Source: Labrys miyagiensis (lineage in GTDB: Bacteria > Pseudomonadota > Alphaproteobacteria > Rhizobiales > Labraceae). Taken from it: 64,000 nucleotides of DNA. Position 1 is the stretch's first letter; each line of letters begins with the position of its first letter. A model generated the notes under the pieces. The model did not search any database. It saw only the letters and a program-made list of their open reading frames with translations, and was not told the origin of the DNA. Positions 1-8,645 of the stretch are shown here, in pieces. Location: contig NZ_BSPC01000058.1 of NCBI RefSeq assembly GCF_030160835.1, positions 124,001 through 188,000 of the forward strand, read 5' to 3'. A program made the position numbers and the translations under genes.

Positions 1-1311
1 CGCGGCGCCAAATCCGTGGATCTCGTCAAAGGCATCGACCTCGCGGTCGACGCCGTGATCGCCTCCTTGCGCAAGTCCGCCAGGCCCGTCAAGGGCAACG
101 GCACCCTGGCCGCCGTGGCGAACATTGCCGCGACCGATCCCAAGCTTGGCAAGCTCGTGGCCGATGCCTTCGACCGGGTCGGCGAGGACGGCGTGATCAC
201 CACCGATTTCAGCGTGACGACGCAGACCACGCTCGACGTGGTCGAGGGCATGTCCTTCGACCGGGGGTATCTGTCGCATCACATGGTCACCGACCAAGAG
301 AAGATGGAAGCGGTGCTGGAGAAGCCGCTGATCCTGATGACCGACCTCAAGATCAAGGACCCCGCCTCGCTCGATGCCGCGCGCGCCATTGCCGACGAGG
401 CCAGGCGGCCCTTGCTGATCGTGGCCGAGGAGGTCTCGCCGGAGGTTGTCGTCACCCTGCTCGGCAAGAGCGGCCCGGGTAAATATCTCGTCGTGCATCC
501 GCCGGAATATGGCCATTGGCGCAAGGCCTTGCTGGAGGATCTTGCCATCCTCACCGGCGGGCGTGTCGTTGCCCGCGATCTCGGCGGCAAGCTCGAAAAT
601 GTCACCAAAGAGGATCTCGGCAGCGCCGAGCGGGTGCGCACGAACGCCACCCATACCAGCGTGATCCATGGCGGCGGCGACAAGGCGGCCATCGCCTCGC
701 GGCGCGTGCAAGTACAGCGCCAGCATGACAATGCGCCGCCCAATATCGAGCAGGACAAGCTGCGCGAGCGTCTGGCGAAACTCTCGGGCGGCACGGCCAT
801 ACTCTATGCCGGTGGCGTGACGCCGGTGGAGCAGAAGCGCACGATCCAGCTGATCGAGGATTCGCTCGCCGCCGTGCGCGCCGCCATCGAGGAAGGCGTC
901 GTGGCGGGCGGCGGCACGGCTCTCGCCCAGATCGGGCCGGTACTGGACCCCGTGCTCGCCGCCACCAAGGGCGATGTCGCCGAAGGCGTGCGGTTGGTCC
1001 GGTCCGTACTGACCAGGCCGCTTTGGCGCATCGTGACCAATGCGGGCGGCGACGCGGAGGCGGTGGTGGAGAAGGTGAGCGCGGTGAATGGCGGCTTTGG
1101 TTACGACGCCGCGCTTGGCGATTACCAGAACATGTATGAGGCTGGAATCGTCGACCCCGTCAGGGTGACCTGCGCCGCCCTGCAGAACGCCGCCTCGGTC
1201 GCCAAGCTAATCCTGACAACGGAAACGCTGGTGGGCGATCTGGCGGAGGACGAGGATCCAACCGTTGGGCCGGCACTAGGCGGTGGGGCGGAGTTGCTGG
1301 GACGGGCGTAA
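1..1311 (+). CDS. GroEL-like chaperonin, divergent paralogue, 5' end outside the window
   Basis: The open frame runs in from base 1 (R-G-A-K-S-V-D-L-V-K-G-I-D), so the GTG at 16 is not a real start; about 110 N-terminal residues are missing. The 436 residues seen cover the intermediate, apical and second equatorial parts of a 60-kDa chaperonin: EDGVIT, the RKALLEDLAILTGG stretch, KLENVT, KLSGG and EEGVVAGGGTAL are all recognisable. It differs strongly from housekeeping GroEL: the apical domain is diverged and the tail ends GGGAELLGRA instead of a GGM repeat. Such single divergent copies without groES are known as dedicated chaperonins of soluble di-iron monooxygenase clusters (MimG/PrmG type), and the convergent AcoR-type activator next door fits that role. 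The role is inference; the family is certain. Confidence 0.9.
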   Translation, partial: RGAKSVDLVKGIDLAVDAVIASLRKSARPVKGNGTLAAVANIAATDPKLGKLVADAFDRVGEDGVITTDFSVTTQTTLDVVEGMSFDRGYLSHHMVTDQEKMEAVLEKPLILMTDLKIKDPASLDAARAIADEARRPLLIVAEEVSPEVVVTLLGKSGPGKYLVVHPPEYGHWRKALLEDLAILTGGRVVARDLGGKLENVTKEDLGSAERVRTNATHTSVIHGGGDKAAIASRRVQVQRQHDNAPPNIEQDKLRERLAKLSGGTAILYAGGVTPVEQKRTIQLIEDSLAAVRAAIEEGVVAGGGTALAQIGPVLDPVLAATKGDVAEGVRLVRSVLTRPLWRIVTNAGGDAEAVVEKVSAVNGGFGYDAALGDYQNMYEAGIVDPVRVTCAALQNAASVAKLILTTETLVGDLAEDEDPTVGPALGGGAELLGRA

Positions 1312-1328
1312 CAGGCGCGACGCGAAAG

Positions 1329-1391
1329 CCTCCCCCACGAAGCTGGGGGAGGTGGGCCGACGAAGTCGGCTCGGAGGGGGTGTGGGCAGAA
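1329..1391 (+). repeat. Palindromic intergenic repeat, copy 1, with terminator-like hairpin
   Basis: This copy begins with a hairpin, CCTCCCCCA-cgaagc-TGGGGGAGG (1329-1352), followed by a second GC-rich half ending GTGTGGGCAGAA. An inverted, roughly 85% identical copy lies at 1438-1500. It sits 18 bases after the chaperonin stop and could stop transcription from both converging genes. Confidence 0.8.
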
Positions 1392-1437
1392 CAGGGCGCA
1401 GGAAGCGCTAAACTTGGTCTCCATTTCACGCGCTCAA

Positions 1438-1500
1438 TTCTGCCCACACCCCCTCCGGCCTCACTCCGTTCGGCCACCTCCCCCAGCTTCGTGGGGGAGG
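1438..1500 (-). repeat. Palindromic intergenic repeat, copy 2 (inverted)
   Basis: This is the reverse complement of the 1329-1391 repeat, with differences concentrated in the middle (ggccgaacggagtgaggcc against gggccgacgaagtcggctc). It lies 38 bases beyond the stop of the sigma-54 activator. The two copies are separated by 46 bases and could form one large cruciform. The style matches short palindromic repeats scattered in Hyphomicrobiales genomes. Confidence 0.8.
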
Positions 1501-1538
1501 CTCGCGGCGCGCCCTTCGCCTCAAGTTCGGTTCGCCCC

Positions 1539-3605
1539 CTACACGAACCCGCGGCGGATGCCGTGCTGTTCGAGCTTGCGATAGAGCGTCGGCCGCGAAA
1601 TGCCGAGCCGGCGCGCCACGCGGCTGAGATTGCCCCCTTCGGCGGCCAGGACGTTGCGGATCGCCTCGCCCTCCGCCGCCTCCAGGGTGTGGGGGCCACC
1701 CTCGGGTACCCGACCGGGTGGCGGGAGCCCCGGTGTCACCAGCCTGCCACCTTGCGTGATCTCCGCAGGGAGGTCGCCAAGGGTAACGTCGCCGCCATTG
1801 CTGAGAAGATGCAGTTTCTCGACGAGGTTCCTGAGTTCGCGGACATTGCCCGGCCACTGGTAGGCCAGCAGGGCATCCAGCACCTTATTGCTGAAGGTGA
1901 GCCGCTCGCCGTTGATCCGGCTCGCGAGCCTGGCGTTGAAATGCTCGAGGAGCAGCAGGATGTCCTGCCCGCGCTCGCGCAAGGGCGGCACCTGGATGGA
2001 AACGGCGCTGATGCGGTAATAGAGGTCTCGACGGAAGCGGCCTGCCTCGACCTCGCCCCGCAAATCGCGGTTGGTGGAAGCGATGAGGCGGACATCGACC
2101 GGCCGGCCGCGGCTGTCGCCGATGCGGTTGACCACCCTGTCCTCCAGCACACGCAGCAGGAAGGGCTGGATGTCGAGCGGCATTTCGCCGATCTCGTCGA
2201 GGCTGAGCACGCCGCCATTGGCGAGCTCGAACACGCCCGGCTTGCCCTCGCGCGCCGCACCGGTGAAGGCGCCGGCGACGTGGCCGAACAATTCGCTGCC
2301 GAACAATTCGCGCGTGATCGCCCCGCAATTGACGGCGATGAAGGGAGCGTGCCGGCTCGGCCGGCTGCCGGCATGCACGAGCTTGGCGAAGAGCTCCTTG
2401 CCCACGCCCGTCTCCCCCTCGATCAGGAGCGAGGTGAGATCCGCGAATTGCGACACCCGGCAGGCGACGTCCACCGCCTTGCGGATCGCTTCGCTCTCGC
2501 CGACGATCAGGGAGGCGACCTCGCGCAATCGTTCCGAGGGGCCGCCATCGCGCAGCGAAACATGCGGGGCGGCAGGCGTCGGCGGGAACACCAAAGCGGC
2601 GCCGCGCAGGTCGCCGTCGAGCTCCAGCGGATTGACGTGGCAGGAGCGGAATTCCCGCGGCAGCGAACTCACCAGCTCGTCGAGGCCGCGCGGATCGCTG
2701 AGATCGGTCAGCCGCCGCGGCGTGCCCTGCCGGGGCTGGCCGAGCAGGCCCTGTTCGATGCGCTGCGGCAGGTTGGCGGTGTAGACGACGCGGCCATGGT
2801 GATCGACGATCATCAGGCCGTCCGAGCGCTGGTAGCGCGGGGCGGAGGTGATGAAGGTTTCGAGAAGAAGCGTGCGCTCCTCGCTCTGCTGGTCGGCGAG
2901 CGCCTTCTCGATCTCGCGGGCGGCGGCCGCCACCAGGGCGGTGTTGTGCGGCCGGAAGATATCGGGATGGCCGGAGAGATCGACCACGCCGATGATCTTG
3001 CCGTCGAAGGGATCGCGGATCGGGGCGCCGGCGCAGGTCCAGCTCTTGATGCCGGCGCAGAAATGCTCGGCTGCATGCACGAAGACCGGCTCGCCTGTCC
3101 ATAGCGCCGTGCCGATGCCGTTGGTGCCGACGACGCCCTCGGTCCAGGTGCCGCCCACGGCGAGGTGGATATCCATGCCGTCATGCAGCGTGCGCTTGTC
3201 GCCGACCGCATCGATCAAGGTACCGTCCTCATTGGCGAGGACCAGCATGGCGCCCGTGCCCTGCAGGAGCTGGCCGAGCGCGAAGAAGGAGCGCCGCGCC
3301 GCCAGGACGAGTTCCTTGCTGGAGCGGCTGAGCCTCTCGATCTCCTCCTGGTCGCTGGTGAGCGGCGCCTCGTTCTGCAGTGCATTGATGCCGCCGCTGG
3401 TGCAGCGCAGCCAGGAATCCTGGATCAGCGTACGCACCGGGGCGCGGCCGCGGGAGAGGCCCGCCTCCCCGGAGAGCAGATTCTCCCAGGCGGCCATCGT
3501 GCGGCGTTCGTCATAGTCGAGTTCCGCAAGCGCCAGCGGGCGCGCCTGATCGGCAGGGTGCGGGATCAAGGGCTGCTTTCCATCTGAACCGACATCTATC
3601 GCCAT
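1539..3605 (-). CDS. AcoR-type sigma-54-dependent transcriptional activator
   Basis: A 688-residue enhancer-binding protein. The N-terminal region (about 60-240) holds a GAF-like sensor with the AcoR-style stretch GGTWTEGVVGTNGIGTAL. The AAA+ domain has Walker A GETGVGKE at 397-404, the sigma-54-contacting GAFTGA loop at 445-450, Walker B around GGVLSLDEIGEM (464-475) and the PGNVREL motif. A Fis-type helix-turn-helix closes the protein (EGGNLSRVARRLGISRPTLYRKL). It should activate a -24/-12 promoter in response to a small molecule or its metabolite. It converges on the chaperonin gene; AcoR-type activators next to a GroEL-like gene are known from propane/acetone-type monooxygenase clusters. 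ATG at 3605 gives a normal family length. Confidence 0.93.
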   Translation of the reverse strand: MAIDVGSDGKQPLIPHPADQARPLALAELDYDERRTMAAWENLLSGEAGLSRGRAPVRTLIQDSWLRCTSGGINALQNEAPLTSDQEEIERLSRSSKELVLAARRSFFALGQLLQGTGAMLVLANEDGTLIDAVGDKRTLHDGMDIHLAVGGTWTEGVVGTNGIGTALWTGEPVFVHAAEHFCAGIKSWTCAGAPIRDPFDGKIIGVVDLSGHPDIFRPHNTALVAAAAREIEKALADQQSEERTLLLETFITSAPRYQRSDGLMIVDHHGRVVYTANLPQRIEQGLLGQPRQGTPRRLTDLSDPRGLDELVSSLPREFRSCHVNPLELDGDLRGAALVFPPTPAAPHVSLRDGGPSERLREVASLIVGESEAIRKAVDVACRVSQFADLTSLLIEGETGVGKELFAKLVHAGSRPSRHAPFIAVNCGAITRELFGSELFGHVAGAFTGAAREGKPGVFELANGGVLSLDEIGEMPLDIQPFLLRVLEDRVVNRIGDSRGRPVDVRLIASTNRDLRGEVEAGRFRRDLYYRISAVSIQVPPLRERGQDILLLLEHFNARLASRINGERLTFSNKVLDALLAYQWPGNVRELRNLVEKLHLLSNGGDVTLGDLPAEITQGGRLVTPGLPPPGRVPEGGPHTLEAAEGEAIRNVLAAEGGNLSRVARRLGISRPTLYRKLEQHGIRRGFV

Positions 3606-3682
3606 GAGTGCTTCACATCGCTTGTTCGAATGTCATCCTTGCCAATGTGATTTCCATTGCTTGCACTGACCGGACCCGCGCC

Positions 3683-4156
3683 TCATGCGAGACCAAGACG
3701 CTTGCCGACTTCTGCCGCCAGCTCCTGCTCGCCCTCCTCGCCGTCCAGCACGCAACCGTCGAGCTCGGCGAGCATCCCGGCAATCTCGGCATCGACCGGA
3801 GCAAAGAAGCCGTTCTCACCGGTGGCGAGCACGAAGACCTCGCGCCCCTGTCGGGAGCGGATATCGCCGAGGTGATGCATCTGCCGGCTCGAGTTCTCGT
3901 CCACCAGAATGACGCGGCCATTGAGGCTGATCCGCACCACGGGATGCGGTTCCTCCGCCGGCCTGGCGGAGCCGAGATCGTGGATGATCAGGCCCTGCGG
4001 CTTGGGCGCCGGCTTCGGGGCCTTGGAGGCCGAATAGCCACCGCCGGTGAGATGATCGGCAAGGCGGGTGATGGTGGCGCGATTGTCGCCGATGATGCGG
4101 CGCAACGCGGCGTCCTCGCGGCGCGGGCCATCGCGTCTGGATATGATTTCGACCAT
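3683..4156 (-). CDS. Hypothetical protein, 157 residues
   Basis: The ATG at 4156 is chosen because GGGAGGG lies just upstream of it; a longer reading to 4318 adds a low-complexity N-terminus without a ribosome site. The protein is soluble, charged at the start (MVEIISRRDGPRREDAALRR), with a Lys/Pro-rich linker (SKAPKPAPKPQ) near residue 45. A C-terminal segment (VVRISLNGRVILVDENSS, EVFVLATGENGFFAPVDAEIAGML) suggests a small beta-rich domain. I do not recognise a family. It may belong with the sigma-54 activator upstream or stand alone; it is separated from dusA by about 280 bases with no gene. Confidence 0.6.
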   Translation of the reverse strand: MVEIISRRDGPRREDAALRRIIGDNRATITRLADHLTGGGYSASKAPKPAPKPQGLIIHDLGSARPAEEPHPVVRISLNGRVILVDENSSRQMHHLGDIRSRQGREVFVLATGENGFFAPVDAEIAGMLAELDGCVLDGEEGEQELAAEVGKRLGLA

Positions 4157-4438
4157 CGAACCCTCCCAGATCTCAGTGGTCCCAGGTGCGGCAGACGTCC
4201 TTGTCGGCGGACCGTTTCTGCTTGCTGCCGCTTCCCCATCAGGGTGTTGTAGCGCGACTTGGCGGGTGTTGGGTAGTAGCTGAGTGCTACATCGTGACGG
4301 AAAGATCCGGACGGGCAATCACGGGTTTGCGGGAAAAATGAAGCGCCCACAAAACGTTTCGGCGCAAGCCCGGCCTGTCGCGTCAGGACCGGCGAAGGTG
4401 CCCCATCCGGGTCGAGAGAAAGTGATCGGCGGTGCGTC

Positions 4439-5437
4439 TCACGCCGCCGCCTTCGTCTCCATGGCGCGGCGCACATGGCCAGCCGCGTCGAACAGCACCT
4501 CGAGCCCTGCGCCCGGCTTCACGGCCTCGGTCGCCAGATGCCGGCGATAGAGCCGCGCGCCCGGGCGGCCGGGGAAAAGGCCTATCATGTGGCGGGTGAT
4601 CGAGCTCAGCCTGACGCCCTCGGCCAGCCGCGCCTCGATATAGGGCGCCATCGCCTCGATCGCCTCGAAGCCATCGGCTACCGGCGCCGGCTCGTCGAAC
4701 AGCACGGGATCGACCGCGAGCAGGATCTCGGGGCTCTGATAGGCCTCGCGGCCGATCATCACGCCATCGAGATGCGCGCAATGCTCGCGCCAGGCGTCGA
4801 CATCCTTGATGCCGCCATTGATGGCAATGGGAAGATCCGGATTGGCCTGCTTCAGGCGGTAGACACGGCCATAGTCGAGTGGCGGCACATCGCGGTTCTC
4901 CTTAGGGCTGAGACCCTTCAGCCAAGCCTTGCGGGCATGCACGATGAGCGCGTCGACACCCGCCGCGCGTACCGCCGCCGTGATCCGATCGAGCGCCGCT
5001 TCGGGATCCTGCTCGTCGATGCCGATGCGGCACTTCACGGTGACAGGCAGGCTCACCGCCGCCTTCATCGCCGCCACGCACTCGCCCACCAGTTCCGGCT
5101 CGGCCATCAGGCAGGCGCCAAAGCGCCCCTCCTGCACCCGATCGGAGGGGCAGCCGACATTGAGATTGATCTCGTCATAGCCAAGATCGGCGCAGATGCC
5201 GGCCGCCAAGGCGAGGTCTTTCGGGTTGGAGCCGCCAAGCTGCACCGCGACCGGATGCTCCTCGCCCGAAAAGCCGAGCAGACGCTGCCGGTCGCCATGA
5301 ACAACGGCCCCGGTGGTCACCATCTCGGTATAAAGCAGAGCGCGCTTCGACAGGATGCGGTGGAAGAAGCGGCAATGCCGGTCTGTCCAGTCCATCATAG
5401 GCGCCACTGAAAATCTATGTACCTGATATTGCTTCAT
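4439..5437 (-). CDS. dusA: tRNA-dihydrouridine synthase A
   Basis: A 332-residue FMN enzyme that reduces uridines in the tRNA D-loop (U20/U20a in the DusA class). The TIM barrel begins with VAPMMDWTDRHCR, and the catalytic cysteine is Cys96 in NVGCPSDRVQ; the following GRFGACLM and the IVHARKAWLKGLSPKENR stretch are DusA-specific. The length is typical. The 5' end of dusA is an established integration site for a family of genomic islands and prophages, and a truncated integrase of the expected kind begins 113 bases beyond this start codon on the opposite strand. The gene itself appears complete. Confidence 0.96.
   Translation of the reverse strand: MKQYQVHRFSVAPMMDWTDRHCRFFHRILSKRALLYTEMVTTGAVVHGDRQRLLGFSGEEHPVAVQLGGSNPKDLALAAGICADLGYDEINLNVGCPSDRVQEGRFGACLMAEPELVGECVAAMKAAVSLPVTVKCRIGIDEQDPEAALDRITAAVRAAGVDALIVHARKAWLKGLSPKENRDVPPLDYGRVYRLKQANPDLPIAINGGIKDVDAWREHCAHLDGVMIGREAYQSPEILLAVDPVLFDEPAPVADGFEAIEAMAPYIEARLAEGVRLSSITRHMIGLFPGRPGARLYRRHLATEAVKPGAGLEVLFDAAGHVRRAMETKAAA
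5380..5437. other. Candidate attachment site within the dusA 5' end
   Basis: DusA-associated elements recombine into the conserved first bases of dusA (the APMMDWTDR codons), rebuilding the gene. The integrase stub at 5551 is in the expected position and orientation. I did not find a second copy of this sequence in the window, so the other attachment half is not shown. Confidence 0.35.
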
Positions 5438-5550
5438 TTTTTCCGTAACATCAAATTTTTAGATCAATTTGAGGCACCCGATTTTACGCCTCGTTTTGAC
5501 CCCGTTCGACCCGATTTCAGTTCCGAGTGCACAGGGATTGCACACGAAAA

Positions 5551-5925
5551 ATGGCTACGTTCACGAAGCTCCCTTCCGGCTCCTGGCGCGTCCAAATTCG
5601 GCGCAAGGGTCGTGGTGTCAGCGAGACCTTCCAACGCCCCGAAGATGCCCGGCGCTGGGCTCTGGGTGCCGACGTCAAGGCTGATCGCGGCGAGACTCCG
5701 ATCAGTTCCCGCATCGCCAAGATCAAGACCCTCGGCGAACTTATCGATCTCCACATCCAGGACATGACCGCTGTCGACAAGACACCGCTTCGATCTAAGG
5801 CTGCAGCGCTTGATCTTCTGAAGCGAGAACTCGGAAAATGCAAGATTTCTGCCCTCGACCGCGAGCGATTGATCAAATTCGGCCGTGATCGCGCTCGTCA
5901 CCGGGCACAAGGATTGGAAGTTGCT
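5551..5925 (+). pseudogene. Truncated dusA-associated tyrosine integrase (N-terminal part only)
   Basis: The ATG at 5551 opens MATFTKLPSGSWRVQIRRKG, the usual start of the arm-binding domain of DusA-type site-specific integrases, followed by a core-binding region (TLGELIDLHIQDM to LIKFGRDRARHRAQG). Similarity stops near residue 125, before the catalytic domain: no R, HxxR or Y box is present. The frame continues to 6066 but that tail is not integrase-like and runs into transposase sequence. This is the left-over recombinase of a lost or collapsed integrative element. The ~400-residue parent length is family knowledge; the truncation point is approximate. Confidence 0.8.
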
Positions 5926-6016
5926 GAGGCGATATACACACCTGAAGCCAGACGCCTTGCATGCAATCTTCAATTCAAGGGCCGCGTGAGTTCTTGGCCC
6001 CTTACCTACTTGGCTG

Positions 6017-6157
6017 ATGGCTCGAAGCCGCGCCGAAGAGCTGCCAATCAGGCTGCATCGATATAATTGGCATCGCCTACACGGCGGCATGAAATCTCAA
6101 ACTCCTATCAGCAGACTCGGCCTGTCCGAGGACAGCTTCTCGAGGCTTCACATCTAG
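6017..6157 (+). pseudogene. IS481-type transposase C-terminal remnant
   Basis: A frame different from that of the integrase stub reads RAEELPIRLHRYNWHRLHGG and ends PISRLGL-SEDSFSRLHI-stop at 6155-6157. This is the characteristic C-terminus of IS481-family DDE transposases (YNWHRPHG, TPISRLG). Frame-shifted remains may extend left to about 5955. It shows that an insertion sequence landed in, or recombined with, the integrase gene and was then largely deleted. The rest of the gap up to 6277 holds nothing I recognise. Confidence 0.7.
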
Positions 6158-6276
6158 ACGTCAATTTATTCGCATCGCAGGAAAAATATTTTGCCCGCAA
6201 ATGGGGAATAAAGCCTCCTCGGTAACTGTCCTTGCTTCTGTCACCCCAGCATCGGGCACCCGCACAGGAGCTTCAT

Positions 6277-6606
6277 ATGACCGAGTTTCGCACCATCAGC
6301 CTTGCCTTCGCTGGCCTTTTGATCAGCACTGCCGCCTGGGCGGTGGATAGGCCAAGCCCCAGTGATCTGCCGGATCTCACCAAGATCCGCGCCGAGCAGG
6401 GCACGCAAACCTTCAACAACAAGGCGCTCGACTCCGACCCCAACGACAAGGACACTGTCGAATATCAGGGCGAGTTCTACACCGAGAGCGGCGATATCCC
6501 GAAGGCGCACCAGAATCTGGCTCGGCTCAAGACGCTTTGCCCGAATGGTTGCGAGAAACGCGAGGATCTTGAGCGGGCGCTGAGCAAGGTCGCCAAGAGC
6601 AGGTAG
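6277..6606 (+). CDS. Small secreted hypothetical protein
   Basis: 109 residues from the ATG at 6277, preceded by GGAG; this start places a clean signal peptide (MTEFRTISLAFAGLLISTAAWA, cleavage after AWA) at the front. The mature part is acidic and contains one helical segment with two cysteines (LARLKTLCPNGCEKREDLERAL) that resembles a tetratricopeptide-like half-repeat (GEFYTESGDIPKAHQNLARL). That segment recalls small periplasmic proteins found beside stress genes in this group. The function is not known; the DoxX gene follows 99 bases later on the same strand. Confidence 0.7.
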   Translation: MTEFRTISLAFAGLLISTAAWAVDRPSPSDLPDLTKIRAEQGTQTFNNKALDSDPNDKDTVEYQGEFYTESGDIPKAHQNLARLKTLCPNGCEKREDLERALSKVAKSR

Positions 6607-6705
6607 TCCGGGAAAGCTTCACCCCATCATTCTTTGCACCTGTATCCCGTGCTCCCCCTCCCTGCGGGTGCGATGCCCAATCAATCCATCCGGAAAGATA
6701 CTATA

Positions 6706-7095
6706 ATGGAAAGTCTCAACCGTTACGGCGTCATCGCGGGCCGTATCCTGATCGCCGTGCTGTTCTTGCATGAATCCTGGTTCAAGATCACACATCTGGA
6801 CCTGACCATCGCCTACATGGCGCAATATGGCCTGCCTGCGATCCTGCTGCCGGGCGCCCTGTTCGTAGAGCTGTTCGGCGGGCTTTCGCTGATATCCGGC
6901 GTCGGACTGCGCTACGCGGAGTTCATTCTCGCTCTCTTCTGTGCAAGCACGGCGTTGATCTTCCACATGGACTGGACAGATGCGAATCAGCTTCTGCACT
7001 TTGAGAAAGATTTTGCCCTAGCCGGTGCGCTTCTCATCATCGCAGCGCGTGAATGGGCTGGCGCTACGAGCCCCGCTCCAGTCTATGAGACCTGA
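6706..7095 (+). CDS. DoxX-family inner-membrane protein
   Basis: 129 residues from the ATG at 6706, chosen because the DoxX pattern begins right there (RYGVIAGRILIAVLFLHESWFKI). Four membrane segments are visible: residues about 5-25, 42-66, 70-90 and 105-122. The G-R-x-L-x-A-x-x-F motif and the GLPAILLPGALFVELFGGLSLISG segment are typical. DoxX proteins are small membrane partners of oxidoreductases and thiol/oxidative-stress systems; the exact role is unsettled. It stands alone between the secreted protein and the P450. Confidence 0.85.
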   Translation: MESLNRYGVIAGRILIAVLFLHESWFKITHLDLTIAYMAQYGLPAILLPGALFVELFGGLSLISGVGLRYAEFILALFCASTALIFHMDWTDANQLLHFEKDFALAGALLIIAAREWAGATSPAPVYET

Positions 7096-7256
7096 GGATG
7101 CTGCTCGCCTTGATCTTCGTGCATGACAGTGCCCCGAAATAGGCAGGGTCGCGTTTCCTTGGGACGCACAAAACGTCACTCTCGTGCACTCGTCAGACGT
7201 ATCTTCGGACTCGGGTACTCTTACCGGCACGGAATTCACAATTGAGGCGCTCGAAC

Positions 7257-8618
7257 ATGCTGTACTCACCCAAGGTCTTGCCGCCGACCGTTGCGCCTCC
7301 AACGCGTCCTCTCTCCATCCTACAATCCATCCGGGCCGCCCGGCGCAACGTGCTCGAGATCATCCCGGAGCTGGCTTACCGCCAGCCGATGGTGTCAGGG
7401 CGCATGGGTGCGCGCTGGCATATGGTGCAGGATCCGGGCGCGCTTCGCCGGGTCCTCCTGGACAACGTCGAGAACTATCCAAAATCAGAGGTGATGCTGC
7501 GCATGCTGCGCCCCGCCGTCGGCGATAGCCTGTTCACCTCGGAAGGTGACTCGTGGCGCTGGCAACGTAGAGCGGTCGCCCCGGTGTTCGCACAACGCAA
7601 CGTAGTGGCACTGGCGCCGGTGATGACGGCAACAGCCGAGCGAGCGGCAGAGCGGCTCATGCTTGCCAGCGAATATCCCGAATTGGTCGGAGAGATGCTG
7701 TCAGCCACCTTTGACGTCATCTGCGAGGTGGCCTTGTCTGGCCGCGAGCACTTCGACGCCGACGCCTATAGCCATGCCATCCTCAGATATTTCCAGACCG
7801 CTGGGAAGGCGTCCCTGCTTGACTTTCTTCGGGTGCCGAACTGGATCCCTCGGCCCGGGGTGCTGCTCGGTCTCGGCGCGGTTCGAACCATGCACAGCAT
7901 GGTAGCCCGGGCAATAGAAGCCCGGCGACGGGAGGCAAATGGTGGTGCCGACGACCTGCTCGACCATATGCTGAAGGCTCAGGACCCGGAGACAGGCAGA
8001 CGCATGTCACCGACGGATCTTCTGCACAACATGCAGTTCTTCATCGTGGCCGGCCACGAAACGACGGCGCTGGCGCTGTCTTGGTCGCTGCTTCTTCTGG
8101 CACTGCATCCGGAGGCGCAGCAGCGGGCGCAAGCAGAAGCTCGCGCAGCCCTCGGGGATGCGCCTGCAGGCGCCAGTCACCTCGAAGCGACGCCCTATGT
8201 GAGGCAGGTGATCGAAGAGGCCATGCGTCTTTATCCGCCGGTCGGCATGCTGGCGCGCAATGTCCGACTAGCCGACACCCTCGGCGGCCGGCAGATCCAA
8301 CCGAACGACGTGCTGTTCCTCCCGATCTACGCACTCCATCGGCATCAGATGTGGTGGGAACGCCCGAATGAATTTGACCCGGACAGGTTTTCATCGGGAG
8401 CCGTGCGTGCTCGCGATCGCTATCTTTATCTTCCGTTCGGCGCGGGACCACGCGTTTGCGTCGGCGCGAACTTTGCGATGATGCAGGCACACATCATCCT
8501 GGCTACGCTCCTCGCGCGCTTCCGCTTCGAGCTGGGGCCGCATTCCTTGCCGACGCCGACCATGTTGATGACTGTCCGCCCTGACACTGGCGTGCGGCTG
8601 GCAGTGAAGCGTATCTGA
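7257..8618 (+). CDS. Cytochrome P450 monooxygenase
   Basis: 453 residues from the ATG at 7257; an upstream in-frame TTG at 7242 is less likely. All P450 landmarks are present: the I-helix oxygen-binding AGHETTA near residue 264, the K-helix ExxR in EEAMRLYPPVG near 320, and the heme loop FGAGPRVCVG near 395 with its cysteine ligand. The sequence resembles class I bacterial P450s of the CYP1xx/fatty-acid-hydroxylase-like group rather than CYP101. No ferredoxin or reductase gene is adjacent, so redox partners must be supplied elsewhere. A degenerate IS6 element starts 28 bases after its stop, so its neighbourhood has been rearranged. The substrate is unknown. Confidence 0.93.
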   Translation: MLYSPKVLPPTVAPPTRPLSILQSIRAARRNVLEIIPELAYRQPMVSGRMGARWHMVQDPGALRRVLLDNVENYPKSEVMLRMLRPAVGDSLFTSEGDSWRWQRRAVAPVFAQRNVVALAPVMTATAERAAERLMLASEYPELVGEMLSATFDVICEVALSGREHFDADAYSHAILRYFQTAGKASLLDFLRVPNWIPRPGVLLGLGAVRTMHSMVARAIEARRREANGGADDLLDHMLKAQDPETGRRMSPTDLLHNMQFFIVAGHETTALALSWSLLLLALHPEAQQRAQAEARAALGDAPAGASHLEATPYVRQVIEEAMRLYPPVGMLARNVRLADTLGGRQIQPNDVLFLPIYALHRHQMWWERPNEFDPDRFSSGAVRARDRYLYLPFGAGPRVCVGANFAMMQAHIILATLLARFRFELGPHSLPTPTMLMTVRPDTGVRLAVKRI

Positions 8619-8645
8619 CGCGAAAGAGCCTCTCGCACTGGAGAG

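Noticed and set aside
1380-3104. 574-residue plus-strand frame opposite the sigma-54 activator
   Set aside because: It is the antisense shadow of a gene with all AAA+ motifs; the frame has no recognisable domain and runs through the palindromic repeats.
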